Positions 51,812-60,798 are shown, counted from the first letter of the stretch. The stretch is DNA of 64,000 bases from Streptomyces catenulae (GCF_000718015.1 NZ_JODY01000019.1:38165-102164), one strand, 5' to 3'. Translations and numbers: made by a program. Notes: a model not told the origin generated them from the letters alone.

Positions 51812-51889
51812 CCGTACCTACCGTGTACGGCGCGGCCCTCGTCGTCCCAGACCCGCGCGCAGACCTCTCGCACCCGCGAGGGGTTTTTT
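51812..51889 (+). promoter_or_regulatory. Predicted cimA attenuator
   Basis: After the leader stop, CCGTAC (51812-51817) pairs with GTACGG (51825-51830), and GCGCGG (51830-51835) can pair with CCGCGC (51853-51858). The terminator proper has arms CCTCTCGC (51864-51871) and GCGAGGGG (51876-51883), an ACCC loop, one G-U pair and T6 at 51884-51889. A competing antiterminator could not be settled by eye. Confidence 0.7.
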
Positions 51890-51996
51890 CGTTTCCGGAC
51901 CCACCCGGCACCGGAGGACGGAGCGCGAGGGAACATGGAGGGGCGGTGGAGCCGGTCATTCCGGTAGACCGAGATCCCGACAGGAGCCAGACCAGC

Positions 51997-53652
51997 ATGA
52001 CGGACGCACACGCAGCCCCGGCGTCGCCCGAGCCCCGCCCCGCGGGCGCGGTCCCCGACGACTTCCATGTCTTCGACACCACGCTCCGCGACGGCGCCCA
52101 GCGCGAGGGCATCAACCTCACCGTCGCCGACAAGCTCACCCTCGCCCGCCACCTGGACGACTACGGCGTCGGCTTCATCGAGGGCGGCTGGCCCGGCGCC
52201 AACCCCCGCGACACCGAGTTCTTCCAACGCGCCCGCGCCGAGATCGACTTCCGGCACGCCCAGCTCGTCGCGTTCGGCGCCACCCGTAAGGCCGGGGTCC
52301 GGGTCGAGGACGACCCGCAGGTCGCCGCGCTCGTGGAGTCCGGTGCGCCGGTCGTCACGCTGGTCGCCAAGTCCCATGTCGGGCACGTCGCGTTGGCGCT
52401 GCGCACCACGCCCGAGGAGAACCTCGCGATGGTCGCGGACACCGTCGCGTACCTGCGCGACCAGGGGCGCCGGGTCTTCCTCGACTGCGAGCACTTCTTC
52501 GACGGCTACGCGCTGGACGCCGCCTACGCCAAGCAGGTCGTGCGCACCGCGAGCGAGGCGGGCGCCGATGTCGTCGTCCTCTGCGACACCAACGGCGGGA
52601 TGCTGCCCGCGCAGGTCGCCGCGGTCGTCCGCACCGTCCTCGCCGACACCGGCGCCCGGCTCGGCATCCATGCCCAGGACGACACCGGCTGCGCCGTCGC
52701 CAACACCCTCGCCGCGGTGGACGCCGGTGCCACCCATGTCCAGTGCACCGCCAACGGCTACGGCGAGCGGGTCGGCAACTCCAACCTCTTCCCGGTGGTC
52801 GCCGCGCTGGAGCTGAAGTACGGCCGCGCGGTGCTGCCGCCCGGCAAGCTCGCCGAGACCACCCGCGTCTCGCACGCCATCGCCGAGGTCGTCAACCTCA
52901 CGCCCGCCACCCACCAGCCGTACGTCGGGGTCTCGGCCTTCGCCCACAAGGCCGGACTGCACGCCTCGGCGATCAAGGTCGACCCGGACCTGTACCAGCA
53001 CATCGACCCGGCGCTGGTCGGCAACACCATGCGGATGCTCGTCTCCGACATGGCCGGTCGCGCCTCGATCGAGCTGAAGGGCAAGGAGCTGGGCATCGAC
53101 CTCGGCGGCGACCGGGAGCTGGTCGGCCGGGTCGTCGCGCGGGTCAAGGAACGCGAGCTCGCGGGGTACACCTACGAAGCCGCCGACGCCTCCTTCGAGC
53201 TGCTGCTCCGCGACGAGCTGGCGCGCGGGGGCGAGCGGGGGAGGGCCGCGCGGTTCTTCCGTACCGAGTCCTGGCGGGCGATCGTCGAGGACCGCCCGGA
53301 CGGCTCGCACGCCAACGAGGCGACGGTGAAGCTGTGGGCGAAGGGCGAGCGGATCGTCGCCACCGCCGAGGGCAACGGCCCGGTCAACGCCCTGGACCGG
53401 GCGCTCCGCGTCGGGCTGGAGCGGATCTACCCGCAGCTCGCCCGGATCGAGCTGGTCGACTACAAGGTCCGCATCCTGGAGGGCCGCCAGGGCACCGGTT
53501 CGATCACCCGTGTGCTGATCTCCTCCACCGACGGCAACGGCGAGTGGTCGACGGTCGGCGTCGCCGAGAACGTCATCGCCGCCTCCTGGCAGGCGCTCGA
53601 CGACGCCTACGCGTACGGGCTGCTGCGCGCCGGGGTGGAGCCGCAGGAGTAG
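51997..53652 (+). CDS. cimA: Citramalate synthase
   Basis: Condenses pyruvate and acetyl-CoA to (R)-citramalate, the threonine-independent route to 2-oxobutyrate and isoleucine. 551 residues of the TIGR00977 type: FDTTLRDGAQREGINLTV opens the HMGL-like barrel, metal ligands are in HAQDDTGCA and the AFAHKAGLHASA block, with CTANGYGERVGN between, and a LeuA-type C-terminal allosteric domain occupies about 400-545 (ARIELVDYKVRILEG). Leucine synthase-like (LeuA) alternatives are less likely given this signature. ATG 51997 has CAGGAG 11 bases upstream. It follows an intrinsic terminator and an Ile-rich leader peptide, consistent with isoleucine-responsive attenuation. Confidence 0.93.
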   Translation: MTDAHAAPASPEPRPAGAVPDDFHVFDTTLRDGAQREGINLTVADKLTLARHLDDYGVGFIEGGWPGANPRDTEFFQRARAEIDFRHAQLVAFGATRKAGVRVEDDPQVAALVESGAPVVTLVAKSHVGHVALALRTTPEENLAMVADTVAYLRDQGRRVFLDCEHFFDGYALDAAYAKQVVRTASEAGADVVVLCDTNGGMLPAQVAAVVRTVLADTGARLGIHAQDDTGCAVANTLAAVDAGATHVQCTANGYGERVGNSNLFPVVAALELKYGRAVLPPGKLAETTRVSHAIAEVVNLTPATHQPYVGVSAFAHKAGLHASAIKVDPDLYQHIDPALVGNTMRMLVSDMAGRASIELKGKELGIDLGGDRELVGRVVARVKERELAGYTYEAADASFELLLRDELARGGERGRAARFFRTESWRAIVEDRPDGSHANEATVKLWAKGERIVATAEGNGPVNALDRALRVGLERIYPQLARIELVDYKVRILEGRQGTGSITRVLISSTDGNGEWSTVGVAENVIAASWQALDDAYAYGLLRAGVEPQE

Positions 53653-53669
53653 CCGGTCCCGCGCGCGAA

Positions 53670-53716
53670 GCGGCCCCGCGACCGGTCCTCGGGGGAGGGG
53701 ACCGGCGCGGGGCCGC
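53670..53716. terminator. Bidirectional terminator between cimA and yceI
   Basis: GCGGCCCCGCG (53670-53680) and CCGGTCC (53682-53688) pair with GGACCGG (53699-53705) and CGCGGGGCCGC (53706-53716), an 18-bp stem with one bulged A. It separates two convergent genes. Confidence 0.8.
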
Positions 53717-53741
53717 GGTATGTGGTGACCGCTCGGGCGGT

Positions 53742-54353
53742 TCAGGCGGCGTTCTTCACCGCGGAGATGTCGAAGGTGAGCTTGACCTTGTCGCTGACCA
53801 TCACACCACCGGCCTCCAGCGCGGCGTTCCAGGTCAGGCCCCACTCGGAGCGCAGGATCTCGGTGCTGCCCTCGAAGCCGACGCGCTCGGAGCCGTAGAC
53901 GTCGGTGGCGGCGCCCTGGAGTTCCAGGTCGAGGGTGAGCGGCCGGGTGACGTCCTTGATCGTCAGGTTGCCGGTGACGCGGAAGCGGTCGGCGGTGAGC
54001 TGCTCGACGGCGGTGGAGCCGAAGGTCATCAGGGGGAACGTCTCGGCGTCGAAGAAGTCGCCGCCGCGCAGGTGGGCGTCGCGGTCGCCGATGCCGGTGT
54101 CGACGCTCTCGGTCCGGATCTCCAGCGCGGCGGTGGAGTCGCCCGGGCGGGAGCCGTCGAGGCGCAGCCGTCCCTCGTAGGCGCCGAAGGAGCCGCGGAC
54201 GTTGGTGACCATGGCGTGGCGCACCGCGAATCCGATGCTGCTGTGGGCCGGGTCGATGGTGTAGTCGCCGGTCAGCGCGGTGAGCGCGGGGTCCGCCGCG
54301 ACGAGGGCGGGGGCGGCGGGGGCTGCGGCGCGCTTGCGGGTGAACAGAGCCAT
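53742..54353 (-). CDS. YceI family protein
   Basis: A 203-residue beta-barrel lipocalin-like protein of the YceI family, which binds isoprenoid-type lipids. Motifs: YTIDPAHSSIGFAVRHAMVTNVRG at about 30-53, SVDTGIGDRDAHLRGGDFFDAETFPLMTFGST, and the GVMVSDKVKLTFDIS end. There is no signal peptide; a basic, Ala-rich lead (MALFTRKRAAAPAAPA) makes it likely cytoplasmic. GGAGGA precedes ATG ending at 54353. Two copies of a palindrome lie upstream. Streptomyces YceI genes are often beside a MarR regulator; none is adjacent here. Confidence 0.93.
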   Translation of the reverse strand: MALFTRKRAAAPAAPALVAADPALTALTGDYTIDPAHSSIGFAVRHAMVTNVRGSFGAYEGRLRLDGSRPGDSTAALEIRTESVDTGIGDRDAHLRGGDFFDAETFPLMTFGSTAVEQLTADRFRVTGNLTIKDVTRPLTLDLELQGAATDVYGSERVGFEGSTEILRSEWGLTWNAALEAGGVMVSDKVKLTFDISAVKNAA

Positions 54354-54374
54354 GGCTCCTCCTCGGAAGAAGTT

Positions 54375-54425
54375 GTTTAACGTTCAACGAGAATGACTGT
54401 AGCGGGGTCTCGTTCAAGTTTCAAC
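54375..54425. promoter_or_regulatory. Paired MarR-like palindromes of the yceI promoter
   Basis: GTTTAACGTTCAAC (54375-54388) and GTTCAAGTTTCAAC (54412-54425) both fit the palindrome GTT-N-AA-NN-TT-N-AAC, 37 bp apart (3.5 helical turns). The first overlaps the leader 22 bp before the start codon and the second the upstream promoter region, as expected for a repressor of yceI. Confidence 0.5.
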
Positions 54426-54677
54426 TTCTTCGGGTGAGGGAGATTCCGGACGGCCTCGGGGGCCGGGTGCGCCGACGCGGGGGAGGGGCTCGCGGCGCCT
54501 CTTCCGTCCCGTCCGTCCCGCCCGTTCCCTCCCCTTTCGCGGGGTTCTTGTCGCGCCGCGCGCCCCGTGCTACACCGGCGCTCCGCCCGCCAAGTGCGCC
54601 GCCCCGCAGGCCGGTTGGCCGGTCCGGGCCCGCCGTGGGCGGACACGGCCGCCGCGCCGTCACCGAGAGGAACGACC

Positions 54678-57101
54678 GTGCCGCACCCCGCCGCCTGGTC
54701 CCGCCGTGCCTTTCTCGCCGCCGGGGGCGCCGCCGCCCTCGGCGCCGCCACCCCCGCCACCTCGGCCGCACCGGCCGCACCGGCCCGAAGACCCGCCGCC
54801 CCCGACGACGTCTTCGCCACGCTCCGCCGCCGCTGGGCGGAGCTGATCCTCGGCACCGGCTACGACCCCGCCGCCGAGCCGTACGCCCGCGCGCTGCGCG
54901 AGACCGGGGAGCTGGCCGGACGGTTCGCCGCCACCATGCGGCCCGCCGCCGCCTCGCTCTGGCCCGACCAGCCCTTCGACCCGCCCGCCGGGATCACCCG
55001 CAGTCACACCCGGCTGCACACCATGGCCGAGGCGTACGCCCGGCCCGGCACCGGACACACCGGCGACGCCGCCCTCGCCGACGCCGTCCTGACCGGCCTC
55101 GACCACCTCGAAGCCGCCGTCTACCACGCCGGGGCGGAGCGCTACGGCAACTGGTGGGAGTGGCAGATCGGCACCCCGCAGCAGCTCCTCGACACCCTCG
55201 CGATCCTCGACACCCATCTGCCCGGCGGCCCGCTCCCCGACGCCGAGCGCGCCCGCCACCTCGCCGCCGTCGACCACTTCGTCCCCGACTCGATGCTCGG
55301 CGCGTACACCGGCACCAGCACCGGCGCCAACCGCGTCGACCTCTGCCGCGTCGTCGCCCTCAGCGGCGTCCTCGGCCGGAACCCCGCCAGGATCGCCCTC
55401 GCCCGCGACGCCCTCTCCCCGGTCTTCCCCTACGTCACCCACGGCGACGGGCTCTACGCCGACGGCTCCTTCGTCCAGCACACCGCCGTCGCCTACTCCG
55501 GCACCTACGGCTACGTCCTCCTCGACGGCATCGGCAGACTCCTCGCCCTGCTCGCCGCCACCGAGTGGGCCGTCACCGACCCGGCCCGCCACACCGTCCT
55601 CGACAGCGTCACCCACGCCTACGCACCGCTGCTCCACGACGGGCTGATGATGGACATGGTCAGCGGACGGGCCGTCAGCCGTGGCGCGCTGCTCACCGAC
55701 GACCGCCGCGTCCCGCGCAGCGACCACTACCACGGCCACGCCCTCCTCGCCGCCGTCGCCCTGCTCGCCGAGAGCGCCGACCCGGCCGCCCGCGCCCGCT
55801 GGCACGCCCTGGTCAAGGGCCACATCGTCCGCGACCGGGTGCTGCCGGTCCGTACCGACCGCCAGTACACCGTCGCCGACCTCGCCCGCCTCACCGCCGT
55901 CGCCGACGGCCCCGCCGCACCCGCCCCCGAACCCGACGGCCACCGCCTCTTCCCCGCCATGGACCGCGCCGTCCACCGCCGCCCCGGCTGGACCGCCGGG
56001 CTCGCCATGGCCTCCGACCGCATCGCCCACTACGAGAACGGCAACGGCGAGAACCCGCGCGGCTGGCACACCGGCGCCGGGATGCTCTCCTGGTGGGCGG
56101 GGGAGACCGGCGGCGCGCAGTACACCGACGCCTTCTGGCCCACCGTCGACCCCTACCGGATGCCCGGCACCACCGTCTCCACCCGGCGCCTCGCCGACAA
56201 CGAGGGCGGCGCCTTCGGCGCGCCCCGCCCCGACGTCCGCTGGGTCGGCGGCACCACCGACGGCACCTACGCCGCCGTCGGCCAGCATCTGCGCGGCCTC
56301 GGCGTAACGCTCACCGCCCACAAGTCGTGGTTCTTCCTCGACGACACCGTCGTCTGCCTCGGCGCCGGGATCACCGCCCACGACGGCGTGCCCGTCGAGA
56401 CGGTCGTCGACAACCGCGCCCTCGGCACCGCCCAAGGCGCCACCCTCACCGTCGACGGCCACCCGCAACCCACCGCCCCCGGCACCGCACGCACCTTCCC
56501 CGCCGCCCGCTGGGCCCACCTCGCCGGACACGGCGGCTACGTCTTCCCGGGCGGCGCCGCGCTGCACACCCGCCGTGAGGACCGCACCGGCTCCTGGCAC
56601 GACATCAACGCCGACTCCGACCCCACCCCGCTCACCCGCCGCTACCTCACCCTCTGGCACGACCACGGCACCGACCCGGACGGCGCCCGGTACCGCTACC
56701 TGCTGATGCCCGGCGCCACCCGCCACGCCGTCGCCGCCCGCGCCGCCGACCCCCGGTGGCTCACCGTCCTCGCCCACACCGCCGACCGGCACGCCGTCAC
56801 CGTCCCCGCGCTCGGCCTGACCGCCGTCAACTTCTTCCGCCCCGGCACCGCCGGACCGCTCACCGCCGACGGCCCGGTGAGCCTCCTCGTCCGCCGCACC
56901 GGGCCGCGCACCGCCACCCTGCACGCCGCCGCGCCGGAGCGGACCGGCGAGCCGCTGGAGATCGTCTGGCACCGGCCGGTCGCCGCCGTCCCGCACCACG
57001 ACCCCGGTCTCACGGTCCTCGCCACCGGCCGCACGTTGCGCCTGCGGCTCACCCCGGGGACCGCCTGCGCCACCCACGCCGCCACCCTCACACTGCGCTG
57101 A
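54678..57101 (+). CDS. Tat-exported polysaccharide lyase family 8 enzyme
   Basis: An 807-residue secreted lyase of the hyaluronate/chondroitin/xanthan lyase family that cleaves uronic-acid-containing polymers by beta-elimination. A Tat signal (SRRAFLAAGGAAALGAATPATSA) precedes an (alpha/alpha) toroid with the NWWEWQIGTP block near residue 158 and a catalytic His-Tyr pair in FVQHTAVAYSGTYGYV near 268; the central beta domain has ENGNGENPRGWHTGAGMLSWW and the C-terminal domain closes the cleft. GTG 54678 follows GAGAGGA; the longer frame upstream is spurious. It stands alone. The native substrate (hyaluronan, xanthan or other) cannot be told apart by eye. Confidence 0.9.
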   Translation: MPHPAAWSRRAFLAAGGAAALGAATPATSAAPAAPARRPAAPDDVFATLRRRWAELILGTGYDPAAEPYARALRETGELAGRFAATMRPAAASLWPDQPFDPPAGITRSHTRLHTMAEAYARPGTGHTGDAALADAVLTGLDHLEAAVYHAGAERYGNWWEWQIGTPQQLLDTLAILDTHLPGGPLPDAERARHLAAVDHFVPDSMLGAYTGTSTGANRVDLCRVVALSGVLGRNPARIALARDALSPVFPYVTHGDGLYADGSFVQHTAVAYSGTYGYVLLDGIGRLLALLAATEWAVTDPARHTVLDSVTHAYAPLLHDGLMMDMVSGRAVSRGALLTDDRRVPRSDHYHGHALLAAVALLAESADPAARARWHALVKGHIVRDRVLPVRTDRQYTVADLARLTAVADGPAAPAPEPDGHRLFPAMDRAVHRRPGWTAGLAMASDRIAHYENGNGENPRGWHTGAGMLSWWAGETGGAQYTDAFWPTVDPYRMPGTTVSTRRLADNEGGAFGAPRPDVRWVGGTTDGTYAAVGQHLRGLGVTLTAHKSWFFLDDTVVCLGAGITAHDGVPVETVVDNRALGTAQGATLTVDGHPQPTAPGTARTFPAARWAHLAGHGGYVFPGGAALHTRREDRTGSWHDINADSDPTPLTRRYLTLWHDHGTDPDGARYRYLLMPGATRHAVAARAADPRWLTVLAHTADRHAVTVPALGLTAVNFFRPGTAGPLTADGPVSLLVRRTGPRTATLHAAAPERTGEPLEIVWHRPVAAVPHHDPGLTVLATGRTLRLRLTPGTACATHAATLTLR

Positions 57102-57210
57102 CCGGCGCCGACGCCACCGGACGGGGCACCGCACGCCCGCCCCGGTTTTGTCGGCCCCATACAGCACAGGGGTCGCACCCCACCCGAACGGAGCAGCGCG
57201 GCGACCTCAC

Positions 57211-57229
57211 GTACAGGAGGCTTCTGTAC
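57211..57229. promoter_or_regulatory. Inverted repeat upstream of acyl-CoA carboxylase
   Basis: GTACAG (57211-57216) and CTGTAC (57224-57229) are separated by seven bases, about 70 bp before the predicted -10 of the carboxylase beta gene. Possible operator. Confidence 0.35.
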
Positions 57230-57296
57230 TGCTTGCCCACCAAATCGCATCCGACGTTGTACGAAACTGACATCGGCGCCCGGGCCCTCGCCCACG

Positions 57297-57302
57297 TACC
57301 GT
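57297..57302 (+). promoter_or_regulatory. -10 element of leaderless acyl-CoA carboxylase gene
   Basis: TACCGT lies 6 nt before ATG 57309, giving a predicted leaderless transcript. Confidence 0.4.
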
Positions 57303-57308
57303 CGATGC

Positions 57309-58892
57309 ATGACCACTGTCGAAGAGGTGCCCGCGGGCGCGACCGACGCCCGTGGGCGCGTCGCCGAGTTGCACGCGATCCGCGAGCAGGCGTACCGAGG
57401 CCCCAGCGAGCGGGCGACCGAAGCCCAGCGCGCGAAGGGCAAGCTGACCGCTCGCGAGCGGATCGAGTTGCTGCTCGACGAGGGTTCGTTCCACGAGGTG
57501 GAGCCGCTGCGTCGGCACCGGGCGACCGGGTTCGGCCTGGAGGCGAAGAAGCCCTACACCGACGGTGTGATCACGGGCTGGGGCCAGGTCCACGGCCGGA
57601 CGGTCTTCGTCTACGCCCACGACTTCCGGATCTTCGGCGGCGCCCTCGGTGAGGCGCACGCCACCAAGATCCACAAGATCATGGACATGGCGATCCAGGC
57701 CGGTGCCCCGCTGGTCTCGCTCAACGACGGCGCCGGCGCCCGTATCCAGGAGGGCGTCTCCGCCCTCGCCGGGTACGGCGGCATCTTCCAGCGCAACACC
57801 AAGGCGTCCGGCGTCATCCCGCAGATCTCCGTGATGCTCGGCCCCTGCGCGGGCGGCGCGGCCTACAGCCCCGCCCTGACCGACTTCGTCTTCATGGTCC
57901 GCGACACCTCCCAGATGTTCATCACCGGCCCGGACGTGGTCCGCGCGGTGACCGGCGAGGAGATCACCCAGAACGGACTGGGCGGCGCCGACGTCCACGC
58001 CGAGACCTCCGGCGTGGCGCACTTCGCCTACGACGACGAGGCCACCTGCCTGGAGGAGGTCCGCTACCTCCTCTCGCTGCTCCCGGCCAACAACCGCGAG
58101 AACCCGCCGGTCGTCGAGTGCGAGGACCCCGCGGACCGCAGCGGCGACGCCCTCCTCGACCTGGTCCCCGCGGACGGCAACCGCCCGTACGACATGCACA
58201 AGGTCATCGAGGAGATCGTCGACGACGGCGAGTACCTGGAGGTCCACGAGCGCTGGGCGACCAACATCATCTGCGCGCTGGCGCGGCTCGACGGCCGGGT
58301 GGTCGGCATCATCGCCAACCAGCCGCAGTCGCTCGCCGGTGTCCTCGACATCGAGGCGTCCGAGAAGGCCGCCCGCTTCGTCCAGATGTGTGACGCCTTC
58401 AACATCCCGATCGTCACCCTGCTCGACGTCCCCGGCTTCCTGCCCGGCGTCGACCAGGAGCACGGTGGCATCATCCGCCACGGCGCCAAGCTGCTCTACG
58501 CCTACTGCAACGCCACCGTGCCGCGCATCTCGATCGTGCTGCGCAAGGCGTACGGCGGCGCGTACATCGTCATGGACTCGCAGTCGATCGGCGCGGACCT
58601 CACCTACGCCTGGCCGACCAACGAGATCGCGGTCATGGGCGCCGAGGGCGCGGCGGGCGTCATCTTCCGCCGCCAGATCGCCGACGCCGAGGACCCCGAG
58701 GCGATGCGCGCCCGCATGGTCAAGGAGTACAAGTCCGAGCTGATGCACCCCTACTACGCCGCCGAGCGCGGTCTGGTGGACGACGTCATCGACCCGGCGG
58801 AGACCCGGCACACGCTCATCCGCTCGCTGGAGATGCTCCGCACCAAGCACGCGGACCTGCCCGCCCGCAAGCACGGCAACCCGCCGCAGTAG
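57309..58892 (+). CDS. accB: Acyl-CoA carboxylase beta subunit
   Basis: Carboxyltransferase subunit of an acetyl-/propionyl-CoA carboxylase complex making malonyl-CoA and methylmalonyl-CoA for fatty acid and polyketide synthesis. 527 residues. The first crotonase-like domain has KLTARERIELLLDEGSFHE, DFRIFGGALGEAHATKI, the acyl-CoA oxyanion loop CAGGAAYSPALTDF, and the second domain has biotin-site sequence FLPGVDQEHGGIIRHGAKLLYAY and RKAYGGAYIVM. ATG 57309 is the start; a leaderless -10 lies 6 nt upstream. The 74-bp-spaced epsilon subunit gene is co-directional. It probably pairs with an alpha (biotin) subunit encoded elsewhere. Confidence 0.95.
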   Translation: MTTVEEVPAGATDARGRVAELHAIREQAYRGPSERATEAQRAKGKLTARERIELLLDEGSFHEVEPLRRHRATGFGLEAKKPYTDGVITGWGQVHGRTVFVYAHDFRIFGGALGEAHATKIHKIMDMAIQAGAPLVSLNDGAGARIQEGVSALAGYGGIFQRNTKASGVIPQISVMLGPCAGGAAYSPALTDFVFMVRDTSQMFITGPDVVRAVTGEEITQNGLGGADVHAETSGVAHFAYDDEATCLEEVRYLLSLLPANNRENPPVVECEDPADRSGDALLDLVPADGNRPYDMHKVIEEIVDDGEYLEVHERWATNIICALARLDGRVVGIIANQPQSLAGVLDIEASEKAARFVQMCDAFNIPIVTLLDVPGFLPGVDQEHGGIIRHGAKLLYAYCNATVPRISIVLRKAYGGAYIVMDSQSIGADLTYAWPTNEIAVMGAEGAAGVIFRRQIADAEDPEAMRARMVKEYKSELMHPYYAAERGLVDDVIDPAETRHTLIRSLEMLRTKHADLPARKHGNPPQ

Positions 58893-58965
58893 CCGCCCCG
58901 CCGGTCCGACCGGCGACGCAAACGGCCTCGGCAGCACAGACGACGAAGACGACGGAGACGAACGC

Positions 58966-59169
58966 ATGAATTCCGCAGCACCCGCCAACCCCATCCGCGT
59001 GGAGAAGGGCGAGGCCAGCGAGGAGGAGCTGGCCGCGCTGACCGCCGTGCTCCTGGCCCGCGCCGCCCACCGCCCCGCCGCCCCGGTGCGCCCCCGCGCC
59101 ACCGCCGCGCGCTGGCGCCGTCTGGAGCGCCAGTACGGCTTCCACGGCGCGACCAGCTGGCAGCGCTGA
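58966..59169 (+). CDS. Acyl-CoA carboxylase epsilon subunit
   Basis: A 67-residue small protein of the actinobacterial AccE/PccE type that stabilises or stimulates the carboxylase complex. It begins with NPIRVEKGEASEEELAALTAVLLAR, the family hallmark, and ends in an Arg-rich SWQR tail. It lies 73 bp after the beta subunit gene, as in Streptomyces accB-accE pairs. No membrane segment. A bidirectional terminator follows. Confidence 0.95.
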   Translation: MNSAAPANPIRVEKGEASEEELAALTAVLLARAAHRPAAPVRPRATAARWRRLERQYGFHGATSWQR

Positions 59170-59186
59170 CCCTCGCCGGACACACC

Positions 59187-59221
59187 CCGGGCCCCGCACC
59201 ACGGACTGGTGCGGGGCCCGG
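59187..59221. terminator. Bidirectional terminator after accE
   Basis: CCGGGCCCCGCACC (59187-59200) pairs perfectly with GGTGCGGGGCCCGG (59208-59221), separating the epsilon gene from the convergent MFS gene. Confidence 0.85.
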
Positions 59222-59238
59222 TGCGTGCGGTCGGCGGG

Positions 59239-60531
59239 TCAGGCGCGGACCGGCTCCGGCGCGGCGTCCGGCCCGTCCGGCACCTGCTCCGCCGCCCTCT
59301 CCTCCTCCGGCGTCTTCAGATACAGCGTCAGCAGCGCCGAGACGACGTACAGCGCGGCGAAGATGATGACCACGCCGGACGGACCCAGCGGTCCCAGGAA
59401 GAGGCTGACGATCGCCGGACCGACGAACGCGGCGCCGCCCGCACCCAGGTTGAGCAGGGCCATCGCGCCGCCCTTGTTGTCCGGGGCGAGCGCCGGGATC
59501 AGCGCCGAGATGGAGACGAACCCGGCGAGCGTCACGCCGTAGAGCATCCCGACGACGATCGCGACGGTGTAGTTGCTGCCGACCGCCTTCGGGACGAAGT
59601 ACAGCGCCAGCGTGGTGATCGCGCAGCCGACGCCGCCGAACGACGCGATCGTCTTCCGCCAGCCGATCCGGTCGCCGATCACACCGAAGAGGAGGTTGCA
59701 GAAGACGTTGGTGCCGTAGATGACGGCGAGCAGCGTCAGCCAGCGGCCCTCGCCGAAGTGCAACTCCTTGGCGAAGAACGTCGGCAGGAACACCAGGAAG
59801 CCGAACTCCGGCGCGGTGTTGATGATGCGCACCACACAGCCGACGGCGACCTTCGGATGGGTCCAGGCGATCGAGAGGCTGGAGAGCAGCGACTGCACCG
59901 GACGCACCTCCGGCGGCGCCAGCCGCGCGAAACCGGTGCGCTCGCGCACGCCCAGCAGACAGAACGCCCCGCCGACCGCGATGATCGCCAGCGCCACCCA
60001 CAACGTGCCCAGGTGGCCGAAGAGCGGGTTGGTGACGCCCGCGACGAGGGAGCCGAGCGTCGGCAGACCGCCGGTGAAGGCGACGTAGAACCAGCCGACG
60101 GCGGTGCCCATCCGTGCCTTCGGGGCGGTCGCGGTGATCCACACCAGGAATCCGAAGGCGAAGAGCGGGTACCCGAAGCCGCGCAGACCGTAGAAGACCA
60201 GCATCAGCGGGTAGTTCTGCGGGCCGATGGCGAGGGTGAGGAAGAGCACGTCGAAGACGACCCACACCGCGAGCCCCAACTGCATCACCCGGCGCGGCCC
60301 CCACAGGTCCGACAGCGCCCCGGAGAGCCAGGAGGCGAGCATGACGGTCACGCCGTACGCGGTGATCACATAGGAGGCGTGCACCTCGGTCCCGGCGCCG
60401 TGGTCGGCCATGAACGGCGCGATGAATCCGGACTCGACGCCGTCGCCCACCATGAACAGCAGGACGCCGAGGTAGCCGAAGACCAGCGGACGTGGGATGC
60501 CGATCCGGTCGAACAGGGTGGGTGGTGCCAT
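59239..60531 (-). CDS. MFS polyol permease (RbtT/CsbX type)
   Basis: A 430-residue inner-membrane transporter with 12 predicted helices. The N-terminus GIPRPLVFGYLGVLLFMVGDGVESGFIAPFM matches the polyol permease (RbtT/DalT/CsbX) family of the MFS, known to import ribitol, arabitol or similar polyols; the MFS loop is GALSDLWGPRRV. It is divergent from a dihydroxyacetone-kinase-type gene, suggesting a transport plus phosphorylation system for a polyol- or ketose-derived substrate. Start codon ends at 60531; an upstream GGAGG lies nearby on this strand. Confidence 0.88.
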   Translation of the reverse strand: MAPPTLFDRIGIPRPLVFGYLGVLLFMVGDGVESGFIAPFMADHGAGTEVHASYVITAYGVTVMLASWLSGALSDLWGPRRVMQLGLAVWVVFDVLFLTLAIGPQNYPLMLVFYGLRGFGYPLFAFGFLVWITATAPKARMGTAVGWFYVAFTGGLPTLGSLVAGVTNPLFGHLGTLWVALAIIAVGGAFCLLGVRERTGFARLAPPEVRPVQSLLSSLSIAWTHPKVAVGCVVRIINTAPEFGFLVFLPTFFAKELHFGEGRWLTLLAVIYGTNVFCNLLFGVIGDRIGWRKTIASFGGVGCAITTLALYFVPKAVGSNYTVAIVVGMLYGVTLAGFVSISALIPALAPDNKGGAMALLNLGAGGAAFVGPAIVSLFLGPLGPSGVVIIFAALYVVSALLTLYLKTPEEERAAEQVPDGPDAAPEPVRA

Positions 60532-60653
60532 GTCACGCCTCCGTGGGGCGGGTGCCGCCGCAGGACGGCGGACGGCGGGTCGGGGCAGGGGAGCCGGGTC
60601 TCCGGGCTCGGGCGCCGCCGGTCGGCGGGCGCGGTGCGAGCATCATCAATCCT

Positions 60654-60788
60654 GAGATCTTCACATGCAAGGTGTGATGCGAGGGATTTTGCGTGGCCGT
60701 TCTCCCAGGTGGCTCCGGGATTTCTGGGGCAAGGGGTGACGAGATCTGTGATGTAGGTGTTAAATCAAACAGGGACGAAACAAAGGAG
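60654..60788. promoter_or_regulatory. Divergent promoter region of polyol permease and DhaK-type kinase
   Basis: TCACA (60661-60665) and TGTGA (60673-60677) form an inverted repeat with a seven-base centre. GAGATCT occurs at 60654-60660 and again at 60741-60747. Downstream, CAAACA and GAAACA in the 60766-60785 stretch form a loose direct repeat of the DeoR operator type. No regulator gene is adjacent. Confidence 0.35.
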
Positions 60789-60798
60789 TGTGCCCCTG

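Noticed and set aside
54434..56578. 714-codon Arg/Pro-rich plus-strand frame
   Set aside because: Out-of-phase reading of the polysaccharide lyase gene; Arg/Pro/His repeats are a frame-shift signature of GC-rich coding DNA.
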